A stretch of 11,866 bases of DNA from an uncultured Clostridia bacterium (lineage in GTDB: Bacteria > Bacillota > Clostridia > Christensenellales > UBA1242), in NCBI GenBank assembly GCA_947631485.1, contig CANRLJ010000016.1, forward strand, positions 1-11,866, read 5' to 3'. The notes beneath the pieces are model-generated. The model saw only the letters and a list, made by a program, of their open reading frames with translations, was not told the origin of the DNA and searched no databases. Position numbers and translations under genes: made by a program. Positions 1 to 6,580 of the stretch are shown piece after piece; within the stretch, counting starts at the first letter, position 1; each line of letters opens with the position of its first letter.

Positions 1-905
1 CACACAGCATCTTCTACGCCCCACTCTATGTTGCCATAAACAATGGCTATTTTGAAGATGAAGGGCTTACAATAAATCTTCGTTCGGCAGCAAACGGTTC
101 AAACACATCCATGGCAACCCTGCTTTCTGGCAGTTCGGACATCATATTGGCTGGGCCAGAAACCGCAATCTACACCGAAAGGGAAGGTTATTCCGACAAA
201 CCAATGGTGTTTGGTCAACTCACTGCTTGTGACGGCTCATTTATCATCTCAAAGGAAGAAAATGAGCATTTCACACTTGCAGACCTCAAAGGCGAAGAAA
301 TAATTGGCGGCAGAAAAGGTGGCGTTCCTGCCATGGTGCTTGAGTGGATAATCAAGAAGGAACTGAAAGAGGAAGCAAATCAAGTGACCATTGGTTATGA
401 AGATTTTGGAGCGATGGTTGGCATATGGGAAAGCAGACCTGTGACAAAATATTGCACAGTGTTTGAGCCAACGGCAACAAATCTCAAAAATGCCGGAAAA
501 GCACACATTATGGCAAGCCTTGGCGAACTTTCTGGAAGAATTCCATACACCTGCTTTATTGCAAAGCAAAGTTACATCAAAAACCATGGCGATGTTGCAG
601 AGAAGTTTTTGAGAGCAGTGAAGAAGGGATATGATTTCATCACAGAAAACATAGAAGAAAACGCCGAAGATGTTGCAAAAGCACTTTTGCCATCATTTAC
701 AAACACTCTTGATGAACTTTCAAATGCCGCAAAACAATACAGCAAAATAAAGGCATGGAAGGATGTTTTAATCCTTGAAGAAGCCGATTTCAACACACTT
801 TTGGATGTTATGGACAATGCTGGCGAACTTGAAGATGGCAGACCTGATTGGTCATCGATAGTTGACAACAGTCTGGCGACAAAAATTAAAAGTGAAGCAG
901 TTTAA
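1..905 (+). CDS. ABC transporter substrate-binding protein, NMT1/THI5-like (5' partial)
   Basis: The 5' end lies outside the window; the frame runs from base 3 to the TAA at 903-905, giving 300 visible residues. The visible start, HSIFYAPLYVAINNGYF followed by EDEGL, is the typical N-terminal signature of NMT1/THI5/SsuA-like periplasmic-type binding proteins. These are tethered lipoproteins in Gram-positive bacteria that deliver small organic ligands (sulfonates, nitrate, thiamine precursors and others) to an ABC permease. A second family-like stretch, LLSGSSDIILAGPETAIY, follows about 20 residues later and matches the usual lobe-1 segment. The signal peptide, lipobox and any permease or ATPase genes would be upstream and are not visible. 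The ligand cannot be told from sequence. The gene is convergent with the surface-protein gene and ends at a shared hairpin. Family assignment is firm; specificity is unknown. Confidence 0.85.
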   Translation, partial: HSIFYAPLYVAINNGYFEDEGLTINLRSAANGSNTSMATLLSGSSDIILAGPETAIYTEREGYSDKPMVFGQLTACDGSFIISKEENEHFTLADLKGEEIIGGRKGGVPAMVLEWIIKKELKEEANQVTIGYEDFGAMVGIWESRPVTKYCTVFEPTATNLKNAGKAHIMASLGELSGRIPYTCFIAKQSYIKNHGDVAEKFLRAVKKGYDFITENIEENAEDVAKALLPSFTNTLDELSNAAKQYSKIKAWKDVLILEEADFNTLLDVMDNAGELEDGRPDWSSIVDNSLATKIKSEAV

Positions 906-941
906 AAAAAGAAAAAACTCATTTGAAAAATGAGTTTTTTT
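904..941. terminator. Bidirectional intrinsic terminator
   Basis: A perfect 13-bp stem (912-924 pairing with 928-940) surrounds a GAA loop. On the + strand it is followed by seven T (935-941) and serves the binding-protein gene. On the - strand the A-rich stretch 904-917 gives a U-tract, so it can also stop transcription from the convergent gene, whose stop codon (940-942) lies at the edge of the stem. The stem has only three G/C pairs, so strength depends on the U-tract. Confidence 0.85.
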
Positions 942-3492
942 AAAAATACATGTTTTTATAATCCTTTTTCTTGGTCTTGTATGTTGTTGGTTTGGCTGTT
1001 TTTCCGGTCTTAAATTTTCCGCCACCGCCTCTGCGTCTTCTTATGAGGATGAAGAGCAGCACTGCAAGGGCAATAAGCAGCACTCCTGCAACGCAGCCAA
1101 CAATAATCCAAATCAGTCCACCGTTTCCGTCATCCACAGGCTTGGTGTTTATCAGCACTGGGATGGAATTTTCAGTGGATTGGCTGTTTTTATCAAGGTC
1201 GGTGAATTCAAACTTATACATCTTAAGCCCCTGAACTTCTGCCGTTTCAATGAGGTTGCAAGTAACCCCGCCCTGAACGGTGTGGCGTTCGGCAAAATAG
1301 TCGGCGTCAAGTGTGTAGTCGCGATTGATATAAATTTCAATTTGAATTGTCTTGGTTTCTTTGCGGATGTAGATTGATTTGTCGGCATCGGAAGTTCCTT
1401 CCAAATAATCCTGATAATACAGTGTGTTTACAAAGTTTCCGTCATACAGCACAATCCTGTCAACGCCACTGCTTCGAGAACTGTTGTCAATTGAAAAATA
1501 GATTTGTCTGCTGTCCTCATTATATTTGGCATAAATGTCAACATCGCCCGAAATATAGTTTATTCTGCCATCAATCTCATAAGGTTTTCCCACCTCGATT
1601 GTCAGTGTTTGGCTGTCTGAAATCTTTTGGTCACCACCCTCAGCTTTGATATACCAGCCTTGGAAATAATAGAAGGCTTTTGAAGGTTCTGTCGTCACTT
1701 GAGGTGGACGTTCGGCACTGTATGAAATGTCAGTTGTCCAAGAAGTTCTTTGAGAAGATGTGCCTATTGCAGTGTTGTAAACATATCCAGGCTCACCACC
1801 AATCTCGGTGTCCTCGTTGAAGAGTTTACTTGTGATGTTTGCCTTAAACGACCTCACATCCATGGTGATGTTGTATCTGCCACTTGTGTACATATTAAGC
1901 TCATCAACAGTCAAAGTGAAATAGTCAATTTGTCCGTTTGAAATGTGTGGCGAAATTTCATAGTCATCACGCCCGTCGCCCACAATACGAATATTTGTGT
2001 CAGACATTTCAATGCCGGCTCTGTATGTTGATGACGTGACTGCACGATTTGAATTTAGGTGCAATTCTCTCATCATATAATAATCAATAAGTTTTTTGTA
2101 TGTGGTGTTTCCAAGTCCGTCTGAATATTCTTCTGTCTTAAAACCAATGTCAAGTTCAACCTTGTCGCCATAACGAAAATCAATCGTTCCGATGTCGTTT
2201 CCAGAAACATTTTGTCCGCCATTTATTCTGACATTTCTGAGTTCAAACACCTGTTTGTTGAAGTTGTCTGAAAGTCCAACTTGCAAGTCGTTTAAAAACG
2301 CCTGATTTTCAAGTCTTCCAGAAACATACCAAACTTTTTCAAAATCCCACGCCTCTTCCCACAAGAGTTCGGTGAAATATTCTGATGTTGTGATTTCTCT
2401 TCCGGAAAGGGTTATGTTGCAGTTGTTTTCAGCGGTTGTGTCATATCTATATTCACCCTTATCGCCAAACACATCAACTCCGGTGTTGTCGCGATAGTGT
2501 ACGTATGAGATGTTTTTTGTGACAGAATTTTGGTTTGGTGTTGGATTTCCTATCACGCCGACAACCTCGCCGACCTTTATGTTTTCTCCACTCAAAGAAC
2601 TGATTGTGTTGCTCATGCCAACGTTTACAATTTGTGTCGTCCCGCCTGTGGTTTCTCCTGCCACGCCGCCAACACTTAATATGCCATTAAATTCGTCTGT
2701 CTTTGTCATGTTTATTGTTGTTTGAACAAGTGCAAACGAAACTTTTGTGCTTGATATTCTTCCTGCAATGCCACCAAAAGAAATCTCTTTGTTGTTTTTT
2801 GAAGAAAAATTCCATTGTCCGAGTGGAAGGTTTGAAGAAGAAGTTCGGCAAATGACATTGTTTACAGTTGAGGACTGCAATTCGCCTGCCAATATGCCAA
2901 AATTCAGATTTTTGTCAAATGTTGTGTTGTAATTTATGTTTGCCACATCCACGCTGACATTTTTGAGTGCCACATTTTTGCCAAGTCCAACAACTGCGCC
3001 CATGTATGAGATGTATCTTGACGCAGTTTTCAAACTCATTGCCCCTGCAAGTTTCAAGTTGTTTATCGTTGCGTTTTCAGCCACACCAAAAAGCCCAGCA
3101 TAGTCTGTGTTTTCCTCCGCCGTTTCAGCAAAAGTTGTGGCGTCAATGTTCAACCCTGTTATTGTGTGCCCTTTGCCGTTGAAAATTCCCATAAATGGTT
3201 TTTTATATGTGCCCAAAGGTGATGTTGGCTGAGAAATTCTGACTCCGCCAGCAGCAGATGTCGAAAAGTTTACATCACAATTAAGTTGATATATCGCAGT
3301 TTGGTCGCCAGAGTCCTCCCAGTTGTTTAGCAAGTTTACAAAGGTTTCTGGTGTGTCGATGTTTATTTCATTTCTTTCTATTTCAGCAATTTCACGAGGC
3401 ACATCGGCATAAGACACGCCTCCAAACATCCCACCAAGTGCGGTGAGAGTGAAACCAAATATCAAAAATAAGAATAAACTTAATTTTTTCAT
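940..3492 (-). CDS. Secreted membrane-anchored surface protein with GLUG-like repeats and an InlB B-repeat-like module
   Basis: The protein has 850 residues. A signal peptide covers residues 1-29 (hydrophobic core, likely cut at SYA|DVP). From about 50 to 320 there are at least six short motifs of the GxxxG type spaced roughly 35 residues apart (YAGLFG near 131, YMGAVVG near 163, FGILAG near 198, FGGIAG near 239, VGGVAG near 274, VGEVVG near 307). These resemble GLUG repeats and suggest a beta-solenoid. The segment WDFEKVWYVSGRLENQAFL (382-400) is the usual closing element of such regions. A Listeria/Bacteroides repeat-like module follows, with FQGWY at 610-614 and VDIYAKY at 651-657. One transmembrane helix (about 791-817) is followed by RRRR, GGGG and a Lys-rich tail ending KNMYF; there is no LPXTG. 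The role is probably adhesion or wall-surface interaction, by family analogy only. No Shine-Dalgarno sequence precedes the ATG. It could be cotranscribed with the terminase 53 bases upstream, but it has its own promoter-like sequence. Confidence 0.85.
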   Translation of the reverse strand: MKKLSLFLFLIFGFTLTALGGMFGGVSYADVPREIAEIERNEINIDTPETFVNLLNNWEDSGDQTAIYQLNCDVNFSTSAAGGVRISQPTSPLGTYKKPFMGIFNGKGHTITGLNIDATTFAETAEENTDYAGLFGVAENATINNLKLAGAMSLKTASRYISYMGAVVGLGKNVALKNVSVDVANINYNTTFDKNLNFGILAGELQSSTVNNVICRTSSSNLPLGQWNFSSKNNKEISFGGIAGRISSTKVSFALVQTTINMTKTDEFNGILSVGGVAGETTGGTTQIVNVGMSNTISSLSGENIKVGEVVGVIGNPTPNQNSVTKNISYVHYRDNTGVDVFGDKGEYRYDTTAENNCNITLSGREITTSEYFTELLWEEAWDFEKVWYVSGRLENQAFLNDLQVGLSDNFNKQVFELRNVRINGGQNVSGNDIGTIDFRYGDKVELDIGFKTEEYSDGLGNTTYKKLIDYYMMRELHLNSNRAVTSSTYRAGIEMSDTNIRIVGDGRDDYEISPHISNGQIDYFTLTVDELNMYTSGRYNITMDVRSFKANITSKLFNEDTEIGGEPGYVYNTAIGTSSQRTSWTTDISYSAERPPQVTTEPSKAFYYFQGWYIKAEGGDQKISDSQTLTIEVGKPYEIDGRINYISGDVDIYAKYNEDSRQIYFSIDNSSRSSGVDRIVLYDGNFVNTLYYQDYLEGTSDADKSIYIRKETKTIQIEIYINRDYTLDADYFAERHTVQGGVTCNLIETAEVQGLKMYKFEFTDLDKNSQSTENSIPVLINTKPVDDGNGGLIWIIVGCVAGVLLIALAVLLFILIRRRRGGGGKFKTGKTAKPTTYKTKKKDYKNMYF

Positions 3493-3498
3493 ATATTT

Positions 3499-3528
3499 AT
3501 AATACCAAATTTTAAATTATTTTTCCAA
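3499..3528 (-). promoter_or_regulatory. Candidate promoter of the surface-protein gene, predicted leaderless
   Basis: On the - strand, TTGGAA (3523-3528) and TATTAT (3499-3504) are separated by 18 bases. Only six bases lie between the -10 element and the ATG at 3492, so transcription would start at or next to the A of the start codon. The absence of any Shine-Dalgarno sequence upstream of this ATG fits a leaderless message. The region is very AT-rich, so chance matches are possible. Confidence 0.45.
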
Positions 3529-3545
3529 ATATATTAACGAATTAT

Positions 3546-4982
3546 TTATAAAATAATTTTACTTTTTTGATATTTCAGTCTTTTTGCCATTTTTTCTTTG
3601 TCTTTTTGAATCTCATTTTTCTTTGTTACAGCAGTGTTTATCGGTTTTGTCATCAAATAATATCTAAGTTCGTCCAAACAGTGGTCGTCTTTTTTGACGG
3701 GCAAATCATCGTCTCCCCACCAATAATTTTTCAGTTCCCTAATCAAATTTACACAATTTTTGAAAATAAACAGCCTTGTTCTGCCGTCCGCCGTCTTTAA
3801 ATATGATTTCACAACTGAAATGCCAGAAAACAGGTCTTTGTTCACCTTTGTGTTCACCAAGATTTGATTTTCATAAAAAAGTTCGACAACATTTTTCTCG
3901 CTTGCCAACGTCCTTTGTCCTGCCGCACTGTCAATCAACGCATGCAAAAAGCCGCGGTTGTCCTTTTTCCAACCCAGCCTTTCGGCAATTTTCTTTATTT
4001 CGTTTGCGTGATATTCCACTGTCTGACCACTTGCATAATGCTCAGCGACAACATACACATTTCCGTCAAAATCCACAGCATAAAAGTGGGCTGACAACGG
4101 ATTGTGAAGCCCCGGGTCGATGGAGATGTTGTCTTGCCAATCACTTGGGACATTGAAGGGCTCGATAACATGCACATTTTCATCAAATTCGTTGTAAACA
4201 AGTCCGCCATTTTGCATGAAATGCCCGTATCTTCGGCTTTCTATCTCTTCAGCTGACATGCTTTTTGTCATGTTTTCAATCTCTTTTTTGGACAAAAATG
4301 GGTTGTCCGCCCACTGCATAGTCTCACACCACACCTCTTTATCGTTGTTTTCGTTCAAATATATGGTGTTGTAAACCCACGTCAACCCTTTAAGCGGCGT
4401 CATCGTGCCAAAAATCAGTCCGCACCTGTCCATCACCCTCATTTTGCACTCCAAATAGATGTCAAATGGTGGCTCTTCGTCAAACCAGACATAGTCAAGA
4501 GAAGTGCCCTGAAACTTTTCGCGACCCTGGTCGCAACTTTTAAACCCAATTCGGCTTGTTCCGCCCGCCTCAGACCTGACCAATATAAAATCAATGATGC
4601 CATTTTCTGCACTGTCCTGTCCGCCACTGACCATGACGATTTTTTGGATGTAGGAAGGTGGCAAATATTCCAAAATCTTTCGCTGCGCAACATCTCGCTG
4701 AACAGAACGCGAAAGGCTTACCACCCACCCATCCGTGACCTTGTTTTTCTTGTAAGGATGCAGGCCCGTTGCCAAATAAACCACCTCAACAGCACCGCAC
4801 TCGGTCTTGCCTGAGCGGTTTCCGCCAAAGACCCACCTGTTTCTTTTCTTATTTTTGTGAAAAATTATCTGTTTTTTGTGAATTTTTCCCTTTTTATTAT
4901 AAAAATTTAGTTTGTTTTCATTAAATCTGACGTCAATCGCACGCTCCAAGCGTATGATTTTTTTAATCAACTCTTTATGCAT
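3546..4982 (-). CDS. Phage-type terminase large subunit, apparently intact and isolated
   Basis: The 478-residue protein matches the two-domain large terminase that cuts concatemeric phage DNA and pumps it into proheads. The ATPase domain shows Walker A GGNRSGKT (53-60), Walker B VWFDEE (165-170, D168/E169) and a motif III-like GTMTP (192-196). The RNase H-like nuclease domain shows the expected acidic residues: D289 in ISIDPG, D351 in LIDSA, and D432/D433 with D437 in the DDHCLDELRYYLM motif near the C-terminus. All key residues are present and the length is normal. The ATG is preceded by AGAGGTG (4987-4993), a good ribosome binding site. The N-terminus is Lys/Asn-rich. No small terminase, portal, protease or capsid gene is adjacent: upstream is a divergent SH3-like secreted protein, downstream a surface protein. 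It may be a prophage relic, a satellite remnant or a domesticated gene. The family call is firm; its role here is unknown. Confidence 0.93.
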   Translation of the reverse strand: MHKELIKKIIRLERAIDVRFNENKLNFYNKKGKIHKKQIIFHKNKKRNRWVFGGNRSGKTECGAVEVVYLATGLHPYKKNKVTDGWVVSLSRSVQRDVAQRKILEYLPPSYIQKIVMVSGGQDSAENGIIDFILVRSEAGGTSRIGFKSCDQGREKFQGTSLDYVWFDEEPPFDIYLECKMRVMDRCGLIFGTMTPLKGLTWVYNTIYLNENNDKEVWCETMQWADNPFLSKKEIENMTKSMSAEEIESRRYGHFMQNGGLVYNEFDENVHVIEPFNVPSDWQDNISIDPGLHNPLSAHFYAVDFDGNVYVVAEHYASGQTVEYHANEIKKIAERLGWKKDNRGFLHALIDSAAGQRTLASEKNVVELFYENQILVNTKVNKDLFSGISVVKSYLKTADGRTRLFIFKNCVNLIRELKNYWWGDDDLPVKKDDHCLDELRYYLMTKPINTAVTKKNEIQKDKEKMAKRLKYQKSKIIL

Positions 4983-5013
4983 TGTTCACCTCTACAAAAT
5001 GGAATAAAAAAAA

Positions 5014-5044
5014 CAACAAATAGACAAAAATCTACTATTGTTTG
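5014..5044. repeat. Imperfect inverted repeat in the divergent terminase/SH3 promoter region
   Basis: The arms CAACAAATAG (5014-5023) and CTATTGTTTG (5035-5044) match as an inverted repeat at 8 of 10 positions around an 11-base spacer. It lies in the 89-base divergent gap and overlaps the candidate -35 of the SH3-like gene. It could be an operator affecting both genes, but the composition is AT-rich and the match modest. Confidence 0.3.
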
Positions 5045-5065
5045 GGCTGAATTTTGATATAAAAT
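5038..5065 (+). promoter_or_regulatory. Candidate promoter of the SH3-like gene, predicted leaderless
   Basis: TTGTTT (5038-5043) and TAAAAT (5060-5065) are separated by 16 bases. The -10 element ends six bases before the ATG at 5072, the same spacing seen at the surface-protein gene, so the message may start at the ATG. The GAGG at 5067-5070 is only one base from the ATG and is too close to act as a normal ribosome binding site. Confidence 0.45.
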
Positions 5066-5071
5066 TGAGGC

Positions 5072-5860
5072 ATGAAAAAATTATTCTTCTTTTTAACGGC
5101 AATTTTTGTTTTGAGTTCAAGCATTTCGCCAAAAATCGCCTTTGCAGAAAATTTGTATTACGCAAAAGTGCAAAGCACAGGTGTGCAAATGTATGGCTTT
5201 CCAAACGAAACAAGTGTGATGTTTGAAATTCCATACTCCTTCTTTGTGCTTGTTGGACAAGGCACAGGAAACTATTATAAAGCAACCTACAATGGTGTGA
5301 CAGGCTATGTGAAAAAGGACAAAGTTTCGCTGATGGACGGAACGCCCAAAGAGCCGTATTTCAAATCAAACTTCAATGTGGTTTTTCCGACCTTATACAC
5401 CGAGGCAAACTCAAATTCAGAAGTCATTTCAAACTCGCTGAGCCGTTCGACAAACCTCTCCTATTTTGGCAAAAAGATTGGTGAGTTTCTAACCGAAGAG
5501 AGTGGCACTTGGTATTATGTCGGAGCGGAATTGGATGGCGAGATGCAATATGGCTATGTTTATTCTGTGTTTGCATACAGCAACCCGACAAAAAACATTT
5601 ACACAAACGACGAGACCTTTGATATAGTTCAAGAAAGCCTGTTTGCCAGCACAAATCAGTTTCAGTCTCTTTCGGTGGGAACAAAAATCTTGCTGGTCTT
5701 TGCCATTGCAATTCCAAGTGTGCTGATTTTGTATTTTCTCATAAAGCCATCAAAGATAATGCAACTCTCAAAGTCGCGCGAGCAGAGGCTTGCAAGCAAA
5801 AAGCACAAGAAGAAGGTGCAACATGGAGACTATTTCGAATTTGACGAGGCAGATCTGTAA
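5072..5860 (+). CDS. Secreted SH3-like domain protein with C-terminal membrane anchor
   Basis: The 262-residue protein begins with a signal peptide (1-25, likely cut at AFA|EN). Residues about 29-88 look like a bacterial SH3 (SH3b-type) fold: YYAKVQSTGVQMYGFP, then YYKATYNGVTGYVKKDKV, the usual GYV strand ending. Residues about 100-170 look like a second, more divergent copy: TLYTEANSNSEVISNS, then WYYVGAELDGEMQYGYVYS. A transmembrane helix (about 204-224) is followed by a basic cytoplasmic tail (KSREQRLASKKHKKK) and a short acidic end. SH3b domains in other bacteria bind peptidoglycan or wall peptides, so a wall-contact or wall-sensing protein is plausible; no enzymatic domain is visible. 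It lies on the opposite strand to all its close neighbours and ends one base from the stop of the convergent regulator gene, with no terminator between. The start is chosen by the signal peptide, since no well-spaced ribosome binding site exists. Confidence 0.8.
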   Translation: MKKLFFFLTAIFVLSSSISPKIAFAENLYYAKVQSTGVQMYGFPNETSVMFEIPYSFFVLVGQGTGNYYKATYNGVTGYVKKDKVSLMDGTPKEPYFKSNFNVVFPTLYTEANSNSEVISNSLSRSTNLSYFGKKIGEFLTEESGTWYYVGAELDGEMQYGYVYSVFAYSNPTKNIYTNDETFDIVQESLFASTNQFQSLSVGTKILLVFAIAIPSVLILYFLIKPSKIMQLSKSREQRLASKKHKKKVQHGDYFEFDEADL

Positions 5861-5861
5861 A

Positions 5862-6392
5862 TCACAAGGAAACAGCCTTTGCCAAAAACAGATTTGAAAG
5901 TTCAATTTCTTCGATATTCTTGGATGAGAGCCTAAGATAGACATTGTTTATCCAGCCCTCATTTTTCAACATTTCCTCAATTTTAAATGCGTTGTAGCCC
6001 TTCATAACCAGCCTGCTTGCAAAGGCAGAAACAGCACTGTCAATTTTGCGAAAGGCAGTGCGAGTGCTTAGATTATAACTTGCACAGATGTCTTTGATTT
6101 TCTCTCCATTAAAAAACTTGGAAATCAGCAACTGGGCATCTTTTTTGTTTATTTCCCTCAAAGTGTCTTCAATCAGCACCTTAAGATTTATCAAAGTGAC
6201 CTTTCTTTCTGAAAGATTGATGATTCTCTGCGAAACATTGTAGGTGTTGTTGAAAAAATAATTTTGCCCGCCCACATCACGGCAATTTAAGGCGTTTCTT
6301 AAGATTATTTTGTCTATCGAGCCAGAAATACGCTCTAAATAACGATAGACCGAAAGCAAAGTTTTTGTCCAAATGATATTGTTGTTTTTCAT
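5862..6392 (-). CDS. Sigma-region-4-like helix-turn-helix regulator (hypothetical)
   Basis: I take the ATG at 6390-6392 (176 residues). It is preceded by AGGAGGG (6396-6402) and sits about 19 bases after a predicted transcription start. A possible in-frame ATG at 6446 would lie inside the -35 element and is rejected. Residues about 86-125 (DAQLLISKFFNGEKIKDICASYNLSTRTAFRKID) look like the helix-turn-helix of sigma factor region 4 or of phage late-transcription regulators of the ArpU/RinA kind. The N-terminal half is helical with no recognised domain and shows no sigma region 2. No signal peptide or membrane helix is present. The likely role is DNA binding and transcription control, possibly of phage origin given the nearby terminase. 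I cannot name the family with certainty. The gene converges on the SH3-like gene with stops one base apart. Confidence 0.7.
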   Translation of the reverse strand: MKNNNIIWTKTLLSVYRYLERISGSIDKIILRNALNCRDVGGQNYFFNNTYNVSQRIINLSERKVTLINLKVLIEDTLREINKKDAQLLISKFFNGEKIKDICASYNLSTRTAFRKIDSAVSAFASRLVMKGYNAFKIEEMLKNEGWINNVYLRLSSKNIEEIELSNLFLAKAVSL

Positions 6393-6417
6393 TAACCCTC
6401 CTATGTAATCAAAAACG

Positions 6418-6446
6418 ATTATAAAAGCAAAGTTTTGGGGAGTCAA
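6418..6446 (-). promoter_or_regulatory. Strong sigma-A-type promoter of the regulator gene
   Basis: On the - strand TTGACT (6441-6446) and a perfect TATAAT (6418-6423) are separated by exactly 17 bases. Predicted start near 6411 gives a leader of about 19 bases that contains the AGGAGGG of the regulator gene. Confidence 0.8.
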
Positions 6447-6470
6447 TTTTTTGTGTCAAAAATTTTTATA

Positions 6471-6493
6471 ATTTTACAATATTTTACAATATT
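6471..6493. repeat. 10-base tandem repeat
   Basis: ATTTTACAAT occurs twice in direct succession (6471-6480 and 6481-6490), followed by the first three bases of a third copy. It lies between the two candidate promoters of the regulator gene. Confidence 0.6.
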
Positions 6494-6499
6494 CGTCAA
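6471..6499 (-). promoter_or_regulatory. Second upstream candidate promoter of the regulator gene
   Basis: TTGACG (6494-6499) and TAAAAT (6471-6476) on the - strand are separated by 17 bases. It would make a tandem promoter with the one at 6418-6446. Both elements also belong to local direct repeats, so they may instead be protein-binding sites. Confidence 0.45.
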
Positions 6500-6522
6500 A
6501 AGTGCCGTCAATTTGCCGTCAA
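6494..6522 (-). repeat. Three phased TTGACG direct repeats
   Basis: On the - strand TTGACG occurs at 6494-6499, 6506-6511 and 6517-6522, spaced 12 and 11 bases, about one helical turn. The two upstream copies extend to TTGACGGCA. Two further TTGAC motifs lie at 6441-6446 and 6454-6459. The array could be -35-like elements or a binding site for a regulator, possibly the product of the adjacent gene. Confidence 0.5.
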
Positions 6523-6538
6523 CACAAGAGTATGGAAT

Positions 6539-6580
6539 AAAAAAAAGAAGGCTTATTTGCCCTCTTTCTTTGCCTTCTTT
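6539..6580 (-). terminator. Intrinsic terminator overlapping the end of the E2-like gene
   Basis: On the - strand AAAGAAGGC (6572-6580) pairs perfectly with GCCTTCTTT (6544-6552) around a 19-base loop, followed by eight T (complement of 6539-6546). The upstream arm and loop are made from the Lys-rich 3' coding sequence and the stop codon. Confidence 0.65.

Noticed and set aside
3540..3558. AT-only hairpin at the terminase stop codon as terminator
   Set aside because: The eight-pair stem has no G or C and is not followed by a U-tract on the - strand, so it is too weak to call. Its likeness to the palindrome at 7610-7631 is explained by AT richness and has different spacing.
3776..4156. Open frame of 126 codons opposite the terminase
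   Set aside because: It is antisense to a gene with clear motifs, has no ribosome binding site or recognisable composition, and reads as a mirror of coding sequence. The same applies to the other antisense frames, including those opposite the protease and polymerase genes.
6393..6446. Upstream in-frame ATG extending the regulator by 18 residues
   Set aside because: It falls inside the -35 of a near-perfect promoter, and the downstream ATG has an AGGAGGG ribosome binding site.
3546..6446. Calling the region a prophage
   Set aside because: Only one certain phage gene is present; no integrase, structural or lysis gene and no attachment repeats are visible.
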